DNA of 64,000 bases from Sulfurovum sp. (GTDB taxonomy: Bacteria; Campylobacterota; Campylobacteria; Campylobacterales; Sulfurovaceae), in assembly GCA_021166685.1 (NCBI GenBank), contig JAJPEU010000013.1, forward strand, positions 1-64,000. The letters run 5' to 3'. The translations under genes and the position numbers were made by a program. Positions 47,530 to 56,662 of the stretch are shown in pieces; the first letter of the stretch is position 1, and every line of letters starts with the position of its first letter. A model generated the notes under the pieces. The model was not told the origin of the DNA, did no database searches, and saw only the letters and a list, made by a program, of their open reading frames with translations.

Positions 47530-48732
47530 ATGTATCTTTTTGCTTCAGAAGCCGTATCGGCAGGACATCCGGACAAATGCGCCGATATTATAGCCGATGC
47601 GATAGTGGATGCGCTTTTACAGCAAGACTCCGAAGCCAAAGTCGCTGCCGAAGTCATGCTAAGTGGCAAACATGTCATTATCGGCGGAGAGGTTAAAACG
47701 AAAGTGCCTGTTGATGAGGCATTTTATCGCCGTATCGTTCTGGACACGTTTGCAAAAATCGGCTATCCCGAAAGCGGTTTTGATGAAGGGGAAACGTTGG
47801 ACCCCAAAGAGTGCGATATCCATATCTATGTAAGCACACAGTCTCCGGACATTACGATGGGCGTCGTGAAAAAGGACCGTCAAATCGGCGCAGGAGACCA
47901 GGGCCTCATGTTTGGCTATGCGACAAGCGAGCGGGGAGATTTTATGCCGACCGCATTCATGTATGCCAAAGAAATACGCGATGTGCTTTATGCGTATGCC
48001 AAAGCGCATCCGGGTATATTCGGCGTTGACCTCAAAACGCAAGTGCTCATGGATTACGGAACCAAAGCAAATTTCGATATGTGCAAACCGCTTTGCATCT
48101 CGAAAATCATTGTTGCAATCTCCCACAACAAACATATTCCCGTTGCAGAGATTCAGGCGCTTGTAAAAAAACTGATACGTGAAAATGTTTCCTTTGCCCC
48201 AGGACATTATGACGAAGCGGCAACCGATTTTTATATCAACAACACGGGCAGATTTGTAGTGCACGGCCCCATCGCAGATTCGGGGCTTACGGGCAGAAAA
48301 GTGGTGTGCGATACGTACGGGGGGTATGCTCCCATAGGCGGGGGCTCGCAAAGCTCTAAAGACTACTCCAAAGTAGACAGATCAGCATTGTATGCTTCCA
48401 GATGGATAGCCAAGCATATCGTGGCAGCAGGCTTGGCAAAAAAAGCATTGGTGCAGATGAGCTATGTTATCGCCGAGCCAAAGCCCATCTCCCTGAGCGT
48501 GGATACGTTAGGTACTTCCCTTACGATACTCTCAGATGAAGCGTTGTCTGAAAAAATTTTTCAAAAATTTGAATTGACACCAAGATGGATTACCGATAAA
48601 TTTCATCTCGATAAACCTTCGGCTGACAATTTTCTGTATGCCGATGTCGCTGCAAGGGGCCAAGTGGGCTACGAAGAGTATCCGTGGGAAAAACTGGATA
48701 TGCTGGAGTGGTTTAAAACGCTCAAGGCCTAG
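47530..48732 (+). CDS. metK: S-adenosylmethionine synthetase
   Basis: MetK makes S-adenosylmethionine from methionine and ATP. The 400-residue protein has EAVSAGHPDKCADIIADAIVDALL, GAGDQGLMFGYA and the P-loop GGGSQSSKDYSKVDRSALYASRWIAKHIV. ATG 47530 follows AAGGAGA and begins the family sequence; an upstream ATG 47488 in the same frame has no ribosome site. The family usually has about 380-400 residues. Confidence 0.97.
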   Translation: MYLFASEAVSAGHPDKCADIIADAIVDALLQQDSEAKVAAEVMLSGKHVIIGGEVKTKVPVDEAFYRRIVLDTFAKIGYPESGFDEGETLDPKECDIHIYVSTQSPDITMGVVKKDRQIGAGDQGLMFGYATSERGDFMPTAFMYAKEIRDVLYAYAKAHPGIFGVDLKTQVLMDYGTKANFDMCKPLCISKIIVAISHNKHIPVAEIQALVKKLIRENVSFAPGHYDEAATDFYINNTGRFVVHGPIADSGLTGRKVVCDTYGGYAPIGGGSQSSKDYSKVDRSALYASRWIAKHIVAAGLAKKALVQMSYVIAEPKPISLSVDTLGTSLTILSDEALSEKIFQKFELTPRWITDKFHLDKPSADNFLYADVAARGQVGYEEYPWEKLDMLEWFKTLKA

Positions 48733-48753
48733 CCAAAATTAGAGTAATTACAC

Positions 48754-48782
48754 TTGACAATTTAATTATATGATGTTATAGT
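48754..48782 (+). promoter_or_regulatory. Promoter of the yceI-tetR unit
   Basis: TTGACA (48754-48759) and TATAGT (48777-48782) are separated by 17 bases. The start would lie about 20 bases before ATG 48811, which has AAAGGA as ribosome site. Confidence 0.65.
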
Positions 48783-48810
48783 AGAATATAATTACTTTAA
48801 AGGATACATT

Positions 48811-49380
48811 ATGAAAATTTCTAAAATACTTACCGGTGCTGCAGCCGTAGCCATGCTATCGGCCTTTCTTTACGGCGCTCCTTTTGAAGTAGACATTGAA
48901 CACTCAAGCGTAGGGTTCAAGATCAAGCATCTTATGATCAGCAATGTCAAGGGGCATTTTTCCAAATTCAGCGGAACATACGATCTGGACAACGGCGTCC
49001 TTAAATCTCTAAACGGAACGATAGAAACAGCCTCTATCGATACGGGTATCGAAAAGCGCGACAACCACCTTCGAAGCGCGGACTTTTTTGAGGTGGAAAA
49101 ATATCCTCAAATCACTTTCAAAATGACCTCTTTTAAAGAGGAAGAGGTGACGGGAGACCTGACGATCCACGGCGTCACCAAAAGCGTAATGCTTGAAGCA
49201 GAAGTCTCAGGCGCCGTCAAAGATCCGTGGGGCAATATGCGCAGCGCCGTTTCGCTTGAGGGCGAGATCAAACGCAGCGATTTTGGATTGAAATGGAACA
49301 AGGCGCTTGAAGCAGGCGGCGTTGTCGTAGGGGACGAAGTAAAACTCTCTATCGAGCTGGAAGGGATCGAAAAAAAATAA
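48811..49380 (+). CDS. YceI-family periplasmic protein
   Basis: A 189-residue exported lipocalin-like protein with a Sec signal to about residue 22. FEVDIEHSSVGFKIKHLMISNVKGHFSKFSGTYDLD and AEVSGAVKDPWGNMRSAVSLEGEIKRSDFGLKWNKALEAGG are typical of YceI. The family binds polyprenoid lipids in some members. It is followed at once by a TetR gene, whose start abuts its stop. Confidence 0.93.
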   Translation: MKISKILTGAAAVAMLSAFLYGAPFEVDIEHSSVGFKIKHLMISNVKGHFSKFSGTYDLDNGVLKSLNGTIETASIDTGIEKRDNHLRSADFFEVEKYPQITFKMTSFKEEEVTGDLTIHGVTKSVMLEAEVSGAVKDPWGNMRSAVSLEGEIKRSDFGLKWNKALEAGGVVVGDEVKLSIELEGIEKK

Positions 49381-49992
49381 ATGCCAAGGCTCACCACCAA
49401 AAAGAAGATCCTCGCTGCAGCGCTAAAGCTGTTTAATGGGAAAAACACCCAGGCCGCGACAACCAACCATATCGCTGCGGCTTTGGGGATGAGTTCCGGA
49501 AATCTTCACTACCATTTCAAAAATCGCGAAGCGATTGTCTTTGCGCTTTATGAGCAGATGCTGTCCAAAACCATGCTTGAACATATTGATTTTCCCGTAA
49601 CCATCACCCAGATGCACGAACACCAGCTGTATTTGGCAAAAATTTACTGGGAGTACCGTTTTTTTAACCGCGAACTGCTTTTCTTGCTTTCGCGCGATCC
49701 CGAGTTGAAAGCCCGCTATATCAAAGAGAACATTGGACACAAACGGCACATCCGCATCGTGTTTGAGCAGTTGGCGGCTAACGGCTATCTTGACATCCCT
49801 GAAGATCATGTCTATACTCAGCTTGTAGATACCGTACTGCTTTGCAACCAGTTTTGGCACTCGCACCTGGAGACATTGGGCAGCGAAGTGGACGAGGCAA
49901 ACCTTGCAGGAGGATTTGGGCATATCGAAGAGGCGATGCGCCCTTATTTGACGGCTAAAGCGCTTGATGAACTTGGCACAATAAAAATTTAG
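49381..49992 (+). CDS. TetR-family regulator
   Basis: A 203-residue repressor with the N-terminal helix-turn-helix KKKILAAALKLFNGKNTQAATTNHIAAALGMSSGNLHYHFKNREAIVFALYEQM. The rest is a helical ligand-binding domain of the DUF6340-free, general TetR type. The start follows the yceI stop directly (TAAATG), so the two are translated together; control of yceI is likely but inferred. Confidence 0.88.
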   Translation: MPRLTTKKKILAAALKLFNGKNTQAATTNHIAAALGMSSGNLHYHFKNREAIVFALYEQMLSKTMLEHIDFPVTITQMHEHQLYLAKIYWEYRFFNRELLFLLSRDPELKARYIKENIGHKRHIRIVFEQLAANGYLDIPEDHVYTQLVDTVLLCNQFWHSHLETLGSEVDEANLAGGFGHIEEAMRPYLTAKALDELGTIKI

Positions 49993-50036
49993 CTATATTA
50001 CGCGCAATAAACAATTTCAATGAAAGCGTTAAACAG

Positions 50037-50495
50037 ATGAAACACCGGACACCAAAAACACCCTATCTGGCAACCGACGGCATTATCGAAGTATATGATC
50101 AAAGCGGAATCTTTGAGGGGATTGTTCTTATCGAGCGCAAAAACACTCCCGCAGGCCTGGCTTTTCCCGGAGGATTTGTGGAAGTAAGGGAGAGGGTAGA
50201 AGATGCGCTTAAGAGGGAAATGAAAGAAGAGACTACTTTGGAGGTGAGCATCACTAAATTGCTTGGAGTGTACTCCGATCCCCAAAGAGACAAAAGATTC
50301 CATACGGTTTCAATTGTATTTCTCTGCAGGGCAACGGGAGTTCCAAGAGGGGGTGATGACGCCAAAGAAGCCTATGTTTATGCGCTTGACAACGTCTCCA
50401 AAGACATGCTCGTGTTTGACCATCAAAAAATTTTTGAAGATTATATAAAACAGAGAACCGGAGCCCAAGAGCATGACACTTTGCCGATTGCCTAA
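50037..50495 (+). CDS. Nudix hydrolase
   Basis: A 152-residue protein with the Nudix box GGFVEVRERVEDALKREMKEETTLEV (residues about 42-66). It hydrolyses nucleoside-diphosphate-linked compounds with magnesium; the substrate is unknown, and an ADP-ribose-type pyrophosphatase is one possibility. It is a single gene. The 254 bases after it hold only the promoter region of the cytochrome gene. Confidence 0.9.
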   Translation: MKHRTPKTPYLATDGIIEVYDQSGIFEGIVLIERKNTPAGLAFPGGFVEVRERVEDALKREMKEETTLEVSITKLLGVYSDPQRDKRFHTVSIVFLCRATGVPRGGDDAKEAYVYALDNVSKDMLVFDHQKIFEDYIKQRTGAQEHDTLPIA

Positions 50496-50749
50496 TGCAT
50501 GGGTGGGGGATGCGATCTTTGCTTCTATTCTTCTCGAAGAAGCCATTATCAAACCGGCTTGAATTTTATCTGTCTTTTGACTGTACACAATAAAAAAGAT
50601 TATTTTAGTCTTGTTTAAGAGTCTGGTACTATAATATGCAATTATATTGAACATAATATATGATAATAACATTGCTCTATTTGCCCTTGCAGGCGTGTGT
50701 GGCAACGGCATTCATAAAGTAATATATTTTTAAATATCAAGGAGACACT

Positions 50750-51463
50750 ATGCGATATTTGGCTGGGTTAGTTATGGTTTTGATACTCTCAGGATGCGGA
50801 GATGAGAAAAAAGAGGTGCACTATAACGGTGCAGCACTATTAAAGAACAAGTGCGGAGCATGCCACAATCTCAAAATGCCGCCAGATACTTATGAAGATG
50901 AGAAAGCGCCGCCGATGATGGCGGTTGTTTTTCACTTAAAAGATTTTATGAAAATTAAAGACGATAAAGACAAAGCCGAGAAATTTATACCTTTCATTCA
51001 AGACTATACGCTTGAACCGAGCAGGGAAAAATCCTATTGCGATGAAGCAAGCTTGGATACTTACGGCCTTATGCCTTCGCTGAAAGGAAGTGTAACGGAA
51101 GACGAACTCAAAGCGATTGCGGAATATATCTATAATTTTTACAATCAGGAAAAATACCTTAAAGAAATGCAGGCAAAAGCAGCCTTTTACGCATTGCCAA
51201 AAGGCGAACAGCTGGTGCGAAAAAGCGGATGTCTAAATTGCCACGATACCCAAAAAGCTAAAGTCGGCCCGTCTTTTTCAATGATGTCAGATAGAGATCC
51301 CGAGGAGATCATAAACGTGATTCAAAATGGAAGCCAGGGCAAATGGGAGGGGTTCCGCAATATGCTGATGCCCCCATTCAAAAATAAATTTACGCAGGAC
51401 GAGTTACGCATTTTACAAGAATGGATACATACTTTAGGGGCCAAGGAAAAAGTTAATCCTTGA
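50750..51463 (+). CDS. Dihaem cytochrome c lipoprotein
   Basis: A 237-residue protein with a lipobox (ILSGC, Cys16) and two haem sites, CGACH near 35-39 and CLNCH near 161-165. Each half ends in a typical helix (DELKAIAEYIYNFYNQ; DELRILQEWIHTLG), and both have a possible Met ligand. It would carry electrons in the periplasm, membrane-anchored by lipid. It has its own ribosome site (AAGGAGA) and no operon partner. A palindrome AGGATAG-TGCG-CTATCCT (51488-51505) after the stop may act as a terminator. Confidence 0.88.
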   Translation: MRYLAGLVMVLILSGCGDEKKEVHYNGAALLKNKCGACHNLKMPPDTYEDEKAPPMMAVVFHLKDFMKIKDDKDKAEKFIPFIQDYTLEPSREKSYCDEASLDTYGLMPSLKGSVTEDELKAIAEYIYNFYNQEKYLKEMQAKAAFYALPKGEQLVRKSGCLNCHDTQKAKVGPSFSMMSDRDPEEIINVIQNGSQGKWEGFRNMLMPPFKNKFTQDELRILQEWIHTLGAKEKVNP

Positions 51464-51598
51464 AATACCAAAAAAGTAAATTTTGTTAGGATAGTGCGCT
51501 ATCCTCACTCTGGATTTTCTATATGAAATGTTTTAGCTGCAGCATAAAATCCATTATGCTACAATAACATAAAGAAGAAACTAAAAAACGGAAATAAT

Positions 51599-52738
51599 AT
51601 GTTACCAAAAAAAATCCTCATCGAATTTGAACCCAATGCAGACAATCTGAACAAAAAGAAGGAATTGCGCGACGGGCTGTCGGTTGTTCTGCAAATCAAA
51701 GATACTCTCTGGGTTGCAAACGATGAAACTGTCGGTTTAGAGAAACTTTGGCTGCTTCGAAACAGCGAAGATGAAAAGTTTTCAAAGGCTTCAATGCATA
51801 AGCATTATTGTTTGTACGACTTTCTCAAGCTCCCTGTCGACAGACCTAAAAATCCCAAAGACCTTGAAGAGATCGATGTTGAAGGATTGGCGTATGATGG
51901 TCATTACTTGTGGCTGACAGGCTCACACAGCCTTAAGCGTAAAAATCCCGATGTTGCATTGAATGCCAAAACCATTGCAAAGGAGCTAGGAGAGCTCTCC
52001 AGCGACGGTAATAGGTATATTTTAGCTAGGATACCTGTTGTCGATGATGAGGACGGGGTTGAGATTGTCAAAAAACATAAAAAGAAATCCAAACATTACC
52101 ATGCTGCCCAGCTTGTGGGGGATAAGACAGGCAATGAATTAACCAAAGCGCTTCAAAAGGATATTCATATCGGCCCATTTATGGGGGTTCCCGGCAAAGA
52201 CAACGGTTTTGATATCGAGGGTTTGGCTGTTTGCGGAAAGCGTATATTTCTGGGGCTAAGAGGTCCGGTGCTTCGCGGATGGGCAATGATCCTTGAGATC
52301 GAACCCAAAGTATCCTCAAAAAAGGCTTCTTGGCTGAAACTTAAACCCATAGGTCCTAAAAAAACGCTCTACCGCAAACACTTTATATATCTTAACGGAT
52401 TGGGCATTAGGGATCTTTGTGCAGACGGGAATGATATGCTGATCCTAGCAGGGCCGACAATGGACCTTGACGGTCCGGTCAGCGTTATGAGATGGAAAGG
52501 CGGCGCATCACCCCAAAAGCCCTCTGCCGTTGGGGCAGATGAGCTTGAAAAAGTTTTCGACATCCCCTTTGGCTTTCGCAAGGATCATGCGGAAGGCATT
52601 GCATTGTTTGCTTCCGCGGGAGATAACATCGATTCTGTCATTGCCGTTCACGATTCAGCTTCCGAAGAGAGGCAGATTGGCGAAAGTTCTGTATTGGCTG
52701 ATCTCTTTGCTTTGCCTGCATCGGACAAAGTAGACTGA
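51599..52738 (+). CDS. DUF3616 protein
   Basis: A 379-residue soluble protein with no signal peptide and a beta-propeller-like repeat pattern (VLQIKDTLWVANDETVGLEKLWLL, DVEGLAYDGHYLWLTGSHSLKRK, FDIEGLAVCGKRIFLGLRGPVLRGWAMILEIE, DHAEGIALF). This is the DUF3616 family, whose role is unknown. It stands alone; the 289 bases after it (52739-53027) contain no further gene that I see. Confidence 0.8.
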   Translation: MLPKKILIEFEPNADNLNKKKELRDGLSVVLQIKDTLWVANDETVGLEKLWLLRNSEDEKFSKASMHKHYCLYDFLKLPVDRPKNPKDLEEIDVEGLAYDGHYLWLTGSHSLKRKNPDVALNAKTIAKELGELSSDGNRYILARIPVVDDEDGVEIVKKHKKKSKHYHAAQLVGDKTGNELTKALQKDIHIGPFMGVPGKDNGFDIEGLAVCGKRIFLGLRGPVLRGWAMILEIEPKVSSKKASWLKLKPIGPKKTLYRKHFIYLNGLGIRDLCADGNDMLILAGPTMDLDGPVSVMRWKGGASPQKPSAVGADELEKVFDIPFGFRKDHAEGIALFASAGDNIDSVIAVHDSASEERQIGESSVLADLFALPASDKVD

Positions 52739-53027
52739 TACCCAAATAGGTTTCGGCAGTGGGGCAGTTGCACCACAATAGCATTACACTGTCCACGCTC
52801 GGCGAAAATCCCATATGATATCACAGATTATATAACAATAAGAAGACTAATGAACGAAAGCGTCTTTCTTGAGCTTGCTTCATTGATATTAAATGAATGC
52901 CCCCACCTAGACAGCGATTGCTTTATAAAATATTTAAGCATTAATGAAATTAATTTAATAAACTTGTAAATTCGAATAAATTAGAGTATACTATAATATA
53001 AACTGATAGTAAAAAAGGAAGGATCAA

Positions 53028-53177
53028 ATGCTTGAAACAATTGCAATTATTCTAATTATACTTTGGGCTCTTGGGCTTGTCAGCTCATATACGCTGGGCG
53101 GATTCATCCATGTTCTTCTTGTCATTGCAGTCGTAGTGATCGTAATTCGTCTTATTCAGCGTCGTCGTATACTGTAA
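53028..53177 (+). CDS. Lmo0937-family small membrane protein
   Basis: A 49-residue protein, two hydrophobic helices with the family pattern LETIAIILIILWALGLVSSYTLGG and a basic end (RLIQRRRIL). It belongs to a widespread family of tiny membrane proteins often linked to stress. GGAAGGA precedes ATG 53028, and a TATAAT at 52992-52997 is a likely -10. It heads a run of three small envelope genes. Confidence 0.8.
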   Translation: MLETIAIILIILWALGLVSSYTLGGFIHVLLVIAVVVIVIRLIQRRRIL

Positions 53178-53256
53178 ATTCCGTACTGAGTATGGTGTCC
53201 ATTTTCAGTTACCCCCATACTCAGCTTATACGGAATCCAAATTAAAAGGATATAAA

Positions 53257-53478
53257 ATGAATGCCATAAGAATTTTAGCAATTTTACTCATTGTCGGCGG
53301 TGCACTTGGCTTGGTATATACCAGTTTTAGTTACACTAAACAGACTGATGAGATTAAAGTGGGGCCGCTCGAAATGTCAGTAAAAGAGAAGCAAACGGTG
53401 CAGATTCCTACTTGGGCTGGTGCAGGAGCAATAGTACTAGGCGGACTACTTCTTATTTTCGGAAACAGACGAAGCTAA
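53257..53478 (+). CDS. Small two-helix membrane protein
   Basis: A 73-residue protein with two membrane helices (about 5-25 and 50-70) and a short loop YTKQTDEIKVGPLEMSVKEKQTVQIP. The KVGPLEMSVKEK loop is typical of a family common in Gram-negative bacteria without a known function. Preceded by AAAAGGA. Confidence 0.75.
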   Translation: MNAIRILAILLIVGGALGLVYTSFSYTKQTDEIKVGPLEMSVKEKQTVQIPTWAGAGAIVLGGLLLIFGNRRS

Positions 53479-53608
53479 ATAAAGTATTTTGAGCAAGAAT
53501 GTGGATAACCTATTCATTTGAATGTTGGCCAAAATGAAATTAAAGACTTGCTTAAAACTTGATAATTCATGACATAATGAATCTATTTAAACTAATAGGA
53601 TAAAAATA

Positions 53609-53827
53609 ATGAAAAAGATAAACTTTAAAAAGATGCTAGTTGCCATTTCAGTTCTGGGATTGATAGCAGGATGTGCTCAGGTTGGCCCAAAAACAAAAAA
53701 AGGCGCTCTTATAGGAGCCGGAACCGGAGCAGTAGTGGGTGCCGTATCCGGAGGTTCAGTCCTTCAATCAGCAGCCATTGGTACGGCTGTAGGTGCAGGT
53801 GTTGGTTACTACCAAGATACAAAATAG
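53609..53827 (+). CDS. Glycine-zipper lipoprotein
   Basis: A 72-residue lipoprotein with lipobox IAGC (Cys22) and a glycine-zipper stretch GALIGAGTGAVVGAVSGG ... AAIGTAVGAGVGYY, seen in outer-membrane-associated YMGG/17-kDa-antigen-like proteins. It may span or insert in the outer membrane. A hairpin GGAGAAC/GTTCTCC (53848-53876) follows the stop. Confidence 0.8.
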   Translation: MKKINFKKMLVAISVLGLIAGCAQVGPKTKKGALIGAGTGAVVGAVSGGSVLQSAAIGTAVGAGVGYYQDTK

Positions 53828-54327
53828 ATAAACTCTCTTCACGACAAGGAGAACTTGGATTGGTATCAGGTTCTCCAATCTAAAATCATAAAAAAATTAT
53901 TCTGCTCTATAATCAGCATTAAACACTGCGTATAAAAATACTTAGTTACAAAGCATAAAATGAGATATTTTAAAAAACTTTGCTAATGTTTGGCTTGCAC
54001 ATTTGAGGTAAAATTGCACTAGTGATTAGCATCGGTATTTAATAAATTTACCAAGCCGCTTCATATCACCATTCGTTGTTTTGAATTGTGTTATCCCCAT
54101 TCATCAAGACAATTTTATAGAACCACATATCACCACATAATACATGTGAAAAATAAGACTACTTTTGATTTTATTGAAATACTTCTTCTACATCAATAGA
54201 CTCGTATTTGCGAATATAATTTTCTTATTTTCAAACTATCAATTTATCATATAAATAACCTTTACAATAACCACATAATATAGTATTATGTGGTTATTAT
54301 TATAAAATCAACCAATAAAGGTTTTTC
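53828..54327. other. 500-base AT-rich gap with a long palindrome
   Basis: No gene is visible in this gap. It ends with a perfect 15-bp inverted repeat, AATAACCACATAATA (54266-54280) and TATTATGTGGTTATT (54284-54298), around TAG. A shorter relative, CACCACATAATAC, stands near 54131-54143. The palindrome lies 30 bases before the recombinase gene and could be its operator or a crossover site. Confidence 0.55.
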
Positions 54328-55299
54328 ATGCTGCTTAAACGTGGAAATGCGTCATATGATTTTGACAGATGGTATAAATCTTATTTTAGACATCTTAAGC
54401 ATCAGGAAATGGCCTCAAATACCATTGAGTCATATTTGAGGCTTTTAACTAACTTTGGGCTCTTCATTGCAAAAAATCCACAAATTGTAAATATTACCGA
54501 CATAAATAAAGATTTTTTGTTGTTGTTTATTGAACATTTGGAAGAAAAATCAAAAGTTGATAAATTTGAGAGAAAAACTAAAGCAACCTATGTAGCAATA
54601 CTTAAAGCTTTTTTTACTTATATCGAAGAAAATATTGATCCGGACGAAAAAGGCATTATCTACTCTTTTAGCAATGAATTTAAGGGGCTTGTTCCAAAAA
54701 AGGCGAATAAACGAAAGAAAATCAAACACCTCAGTGATGATGAAATTTGTAATACCCTTGCATATGTCGATCAGCAGGTAGATAATAGGGGCAATCATTA
54801 TAGCTATATACATGCTCTCGCGGTAAAACTGATGGTATACGCCGGACTAAGGGTGTCAGAGATGCTTGATTTGCACCTTAGTGATATTGTAGGATCAGAT
54901 CTGGTAAATGAAAATGGGGAAAAAGATTTTTATGAAATTCACTTGCGTGATCCAAAATCTGGAGAAGAGCAGATGGTCCTAGTTAAAAAACTCAATATAG
55001 AAAAAGAATTTTCTTATTTTAAATTAACTGTTGATGAAAATGATTATATTTTTAAAGGGATAGGAAGCAGTAAAAACATTGACAGAAGCGGGCTTTACAG
55101 AATGATTAAAGGTGTGTTTCAAAAAGCAGGGGTTAACAAAAAAGGATTGCATATTCTCAGGCATACTTTCGCCGTTAAACTTTATAGAGACACGAAAGAT
55201 ATCTTAGTTGCCAAAGAAATGCTCCGGCATTCCAGTGTAGATACCACGATGATATATGTGACCGTTGAAAAATTAGATATTGCTAAAGCGCTGAGATAG
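54328..55299 (+). CDS. Tyrosine recombinase (Xer/integrase family)
   Basis: A 323-residue site-specific recombinase. An N-terminal SAM-like core-binding domain (MASNTIESYLRLLTNFGLFIAKNP) leads to the catalytic domain: first Arg in YAGLRVSEMLDLHLSDI, HxxR in LHILRHTFAVKLY, His in LRHSSVDTTM and the nucleophile Tyr in MIYVTVEK. All catalytic residues are present. It is isolated, next to the nos cluster and without other mobile-element genes. It could be a chromosomal Xer-type enzyme or a leftover integrase; XerH identity is not supported by what I can see. Confidence 0.88.
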   Translation: MLLKRGNASYDFDRWYKSYFRHLKHQEMASNTIESYLRLLTNFGLFIAKNPQIVNITDINKDFLLLFIEHLEEKSKVDKFERKTKATYVAILKAFFTYIEENIDPDEKGIIYSFSNEFKGLVPKKANKRKKIKHLSDDEICNTLAYVDQQVDNRGNHYSYIHALAVKLMVYAGLRVSEMLDLHLSDIVGSDLVNENGEKDFYEIHLRDPKSGEEQMVLVKKLNIEKEFSYFKLTVDENDYIFKGIGSSKNIDRSGLYRMIKGVFQKAGVNKKGLHILRHTFAVKLYRDTKDILVAKEMLRHSSVDTTMIYVTVEKLDIAKALR

Positions 55300-55323
55300 T
55301 TAAATTATTTTTAAAAATACAGA

Positions 55324-55348
55324 CTCCCCCGCCACACATGTGGAGGAG
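55324..55348 (-). terminator. Likely terminator of the nos operon
   Basis: On the minus strand CTCC-TCCACA-TG-TGTGG-CGGGGGAG forms an imperfect hairpin followed by TCTGTATTTTT. It lies just after the last nos gene and between converging transcripts. Confidence 0.5.
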
Positions 55349-55363
55349 AGATCAATACATCAA

Positions 55364-55825
55364 TTACATATTTAGGTAGTCGATAAGGGCTTTCGTGACT
55401 TCTTTAAAACTTAATACTCGTTTGCCGTTATGTTTTTCCATATAGGTTTTTGCTGCCCAGGCATTGGAGAATGCAGGAAGATCATCGCCGGCAGGAGAAG
55501 TGTTGTTGCTGCCAAAAACATAATATGCTTTAGTGGCATCAATAGCGTCAAGCGTATTAAAGTCTGTTACTAAAATCTCAGCAATATCAAGATTGTCTTT
55601 TAACTCATATTCTGGAAATCTTGACGGATCATAATAAAAATCAAACATGCTTTTAGGGCTGCAGAAATATGCGACTTTTCCGTTTTTCATCGTGATCTTG
55701 GCTACCCATGTAGGCGCTTTATAGACGTTCAATTTTCTTATAAGGCACACTTCATCTTTTGACACCTTTATGGGCTCAGCTGACAATAAAACAAAAAATG
55801 ACAGTAAAACTAGTAAAATTTTCAT
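55364..55825 (-). CDS. Second NosL-like periplasmic protein
   Basis: A 153-residue protein with a Sec signal (to about Ala16) and no lipobox cysteine. VCLIRKLNVYKAPTWVAKITMKNGKVAYFCSPKSMFDFYYDP and DFNTLDAIDATKAYYVFGSN are NosL-type segments, with Cys in VCLIRK and YFCSP where NosL has copper ligands. NosL binds copper and helps to build the NosZ copper centres. It is the last gene of the nos cluster, ten bases after nosY. Confidence 0.75.
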   Translation of the reverse strand: MKILLVLLSFFVLLSAEPIKVSKDEVCLIRKLNVYKAPTWVAKITMKNGKVAYFCSPKSMFDFYYDPSRFPEYELKDNLDIAEILVTDFNTLDAIDATKAYYVFGSNNTSPAGDDLPAFSNAWAAKTYMEKHNGKRVLSFKEVTKALIDYLNM

Positions 55826-55834
55826 AATTTCTCC

Positions 55835-56662
55835 CTACACTAAATCTTTTTTTCTAAATACATTATAACCTAATATGGCAAACAGAAGTCCAAGCAACGT
55901 TGGATATAAGATCGAAAAAATAACAAAAGTCAATTGGCTCATCGCATCAAGAATGTAAAAAGCAACAGGACCCATTACGGTTAATTCCGGATCAAACAGA
56001 GAAATTGCAGCCACTCTAAAGATTTCCATTGGGTTGGCTAAAGCAATGGAAATAATTACTCCATCATTTACTCTATTTTGCATCATTATCGAAATAAGCG
56101 CGATATCGATAAATGCAAGCAGAAAAATCCAGATAAAAAATGCAATCCCTAATGCCATCTCAGATGAACGAACGATAGAAGAAATCAAAAAAGCAATGCC
56201 CAAAAATGAAGAGGTCATTGCGAACAGAAGTCCTACATAGAGTAAAAATATCGACCAAGGTATTTCAGCACCTTTAATGGCACCGTATAAAATAGCGGCC
56301 ACCATTGCTAAAAATACCGGTAAAAATACTGTTATGAATCTTCCCGATATTTTTCCCCAATAATACTGTGACAACGAGATCGGAAATGAAAGCATATACT
56401 CAAGAGTATGATTATCCCTATCTCCCGAGATCGATCTTACCGTGGTAATAAGAATAAAAATAGGAAGTATCACGATAGTAACCTGAATGTACATCAAAAG
56501 CAACCGGCTTAGACCGCTAAAACCCATTACTTGTGACTCTGTTATACCTGCTATAAAAAATAACGCAATAAGACCGCCAAATACTAAAGAATATATCAAA
56601 AACCATTTCGCACGCAGCGATTCTTTCAAGTCAAGATACGCAATTAACATTAAATTTTTCAT
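55835..56662 (-). CDS. nosY: ABC transporter permease NosY
   Basis: A 275-residue ABC-2 type permease with six helices (MLIAYLDLKESLRAKWFLIYSLVFGG at the start, SISGDRDNHTLEYMLSFPISLSQYYWGKISGRF in the first loop). With NosF and NosD it forms the complex needed for NosZ copper-site maturation. It overlaps nosL by four bases. Confidence 0.9.
   Translation of the reverse strand: MKNLMLIAYLDLKESLRAKWFLIYSLVFGGLIALFFIAGITESQVMGFSGLSRLLLMYIQVTIVILPIFILITTVRSISGDRDNHTLEYMLSFPISLSQYYWGKISGRFITVFLPVFLAMVAAILYGAIKGAEIPWSIFLLYVGLLFAMTSSFLGIAFLISSIVRSSEMALGIAFFIWIFLLAFIDIALISIMMQNRVNDGVIISIALANPMEIFRVAAISLFDPELTVMGPVAFYILDAMSQLTFVIFSILYPTLLGLLFAILGYNVFRKKDLV

Noticed and set aside
47659-48351. A 230-residue minus-strand frame opposite metK
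   Set aside because: Antisense to a highly conserved gene; long only because of metK codon use.
54328-55299. Calling the recombinase XerH
   Set aside because: The sequence does not show the length or N-terminus I expect from XerH, and no dif-like site was recognised.
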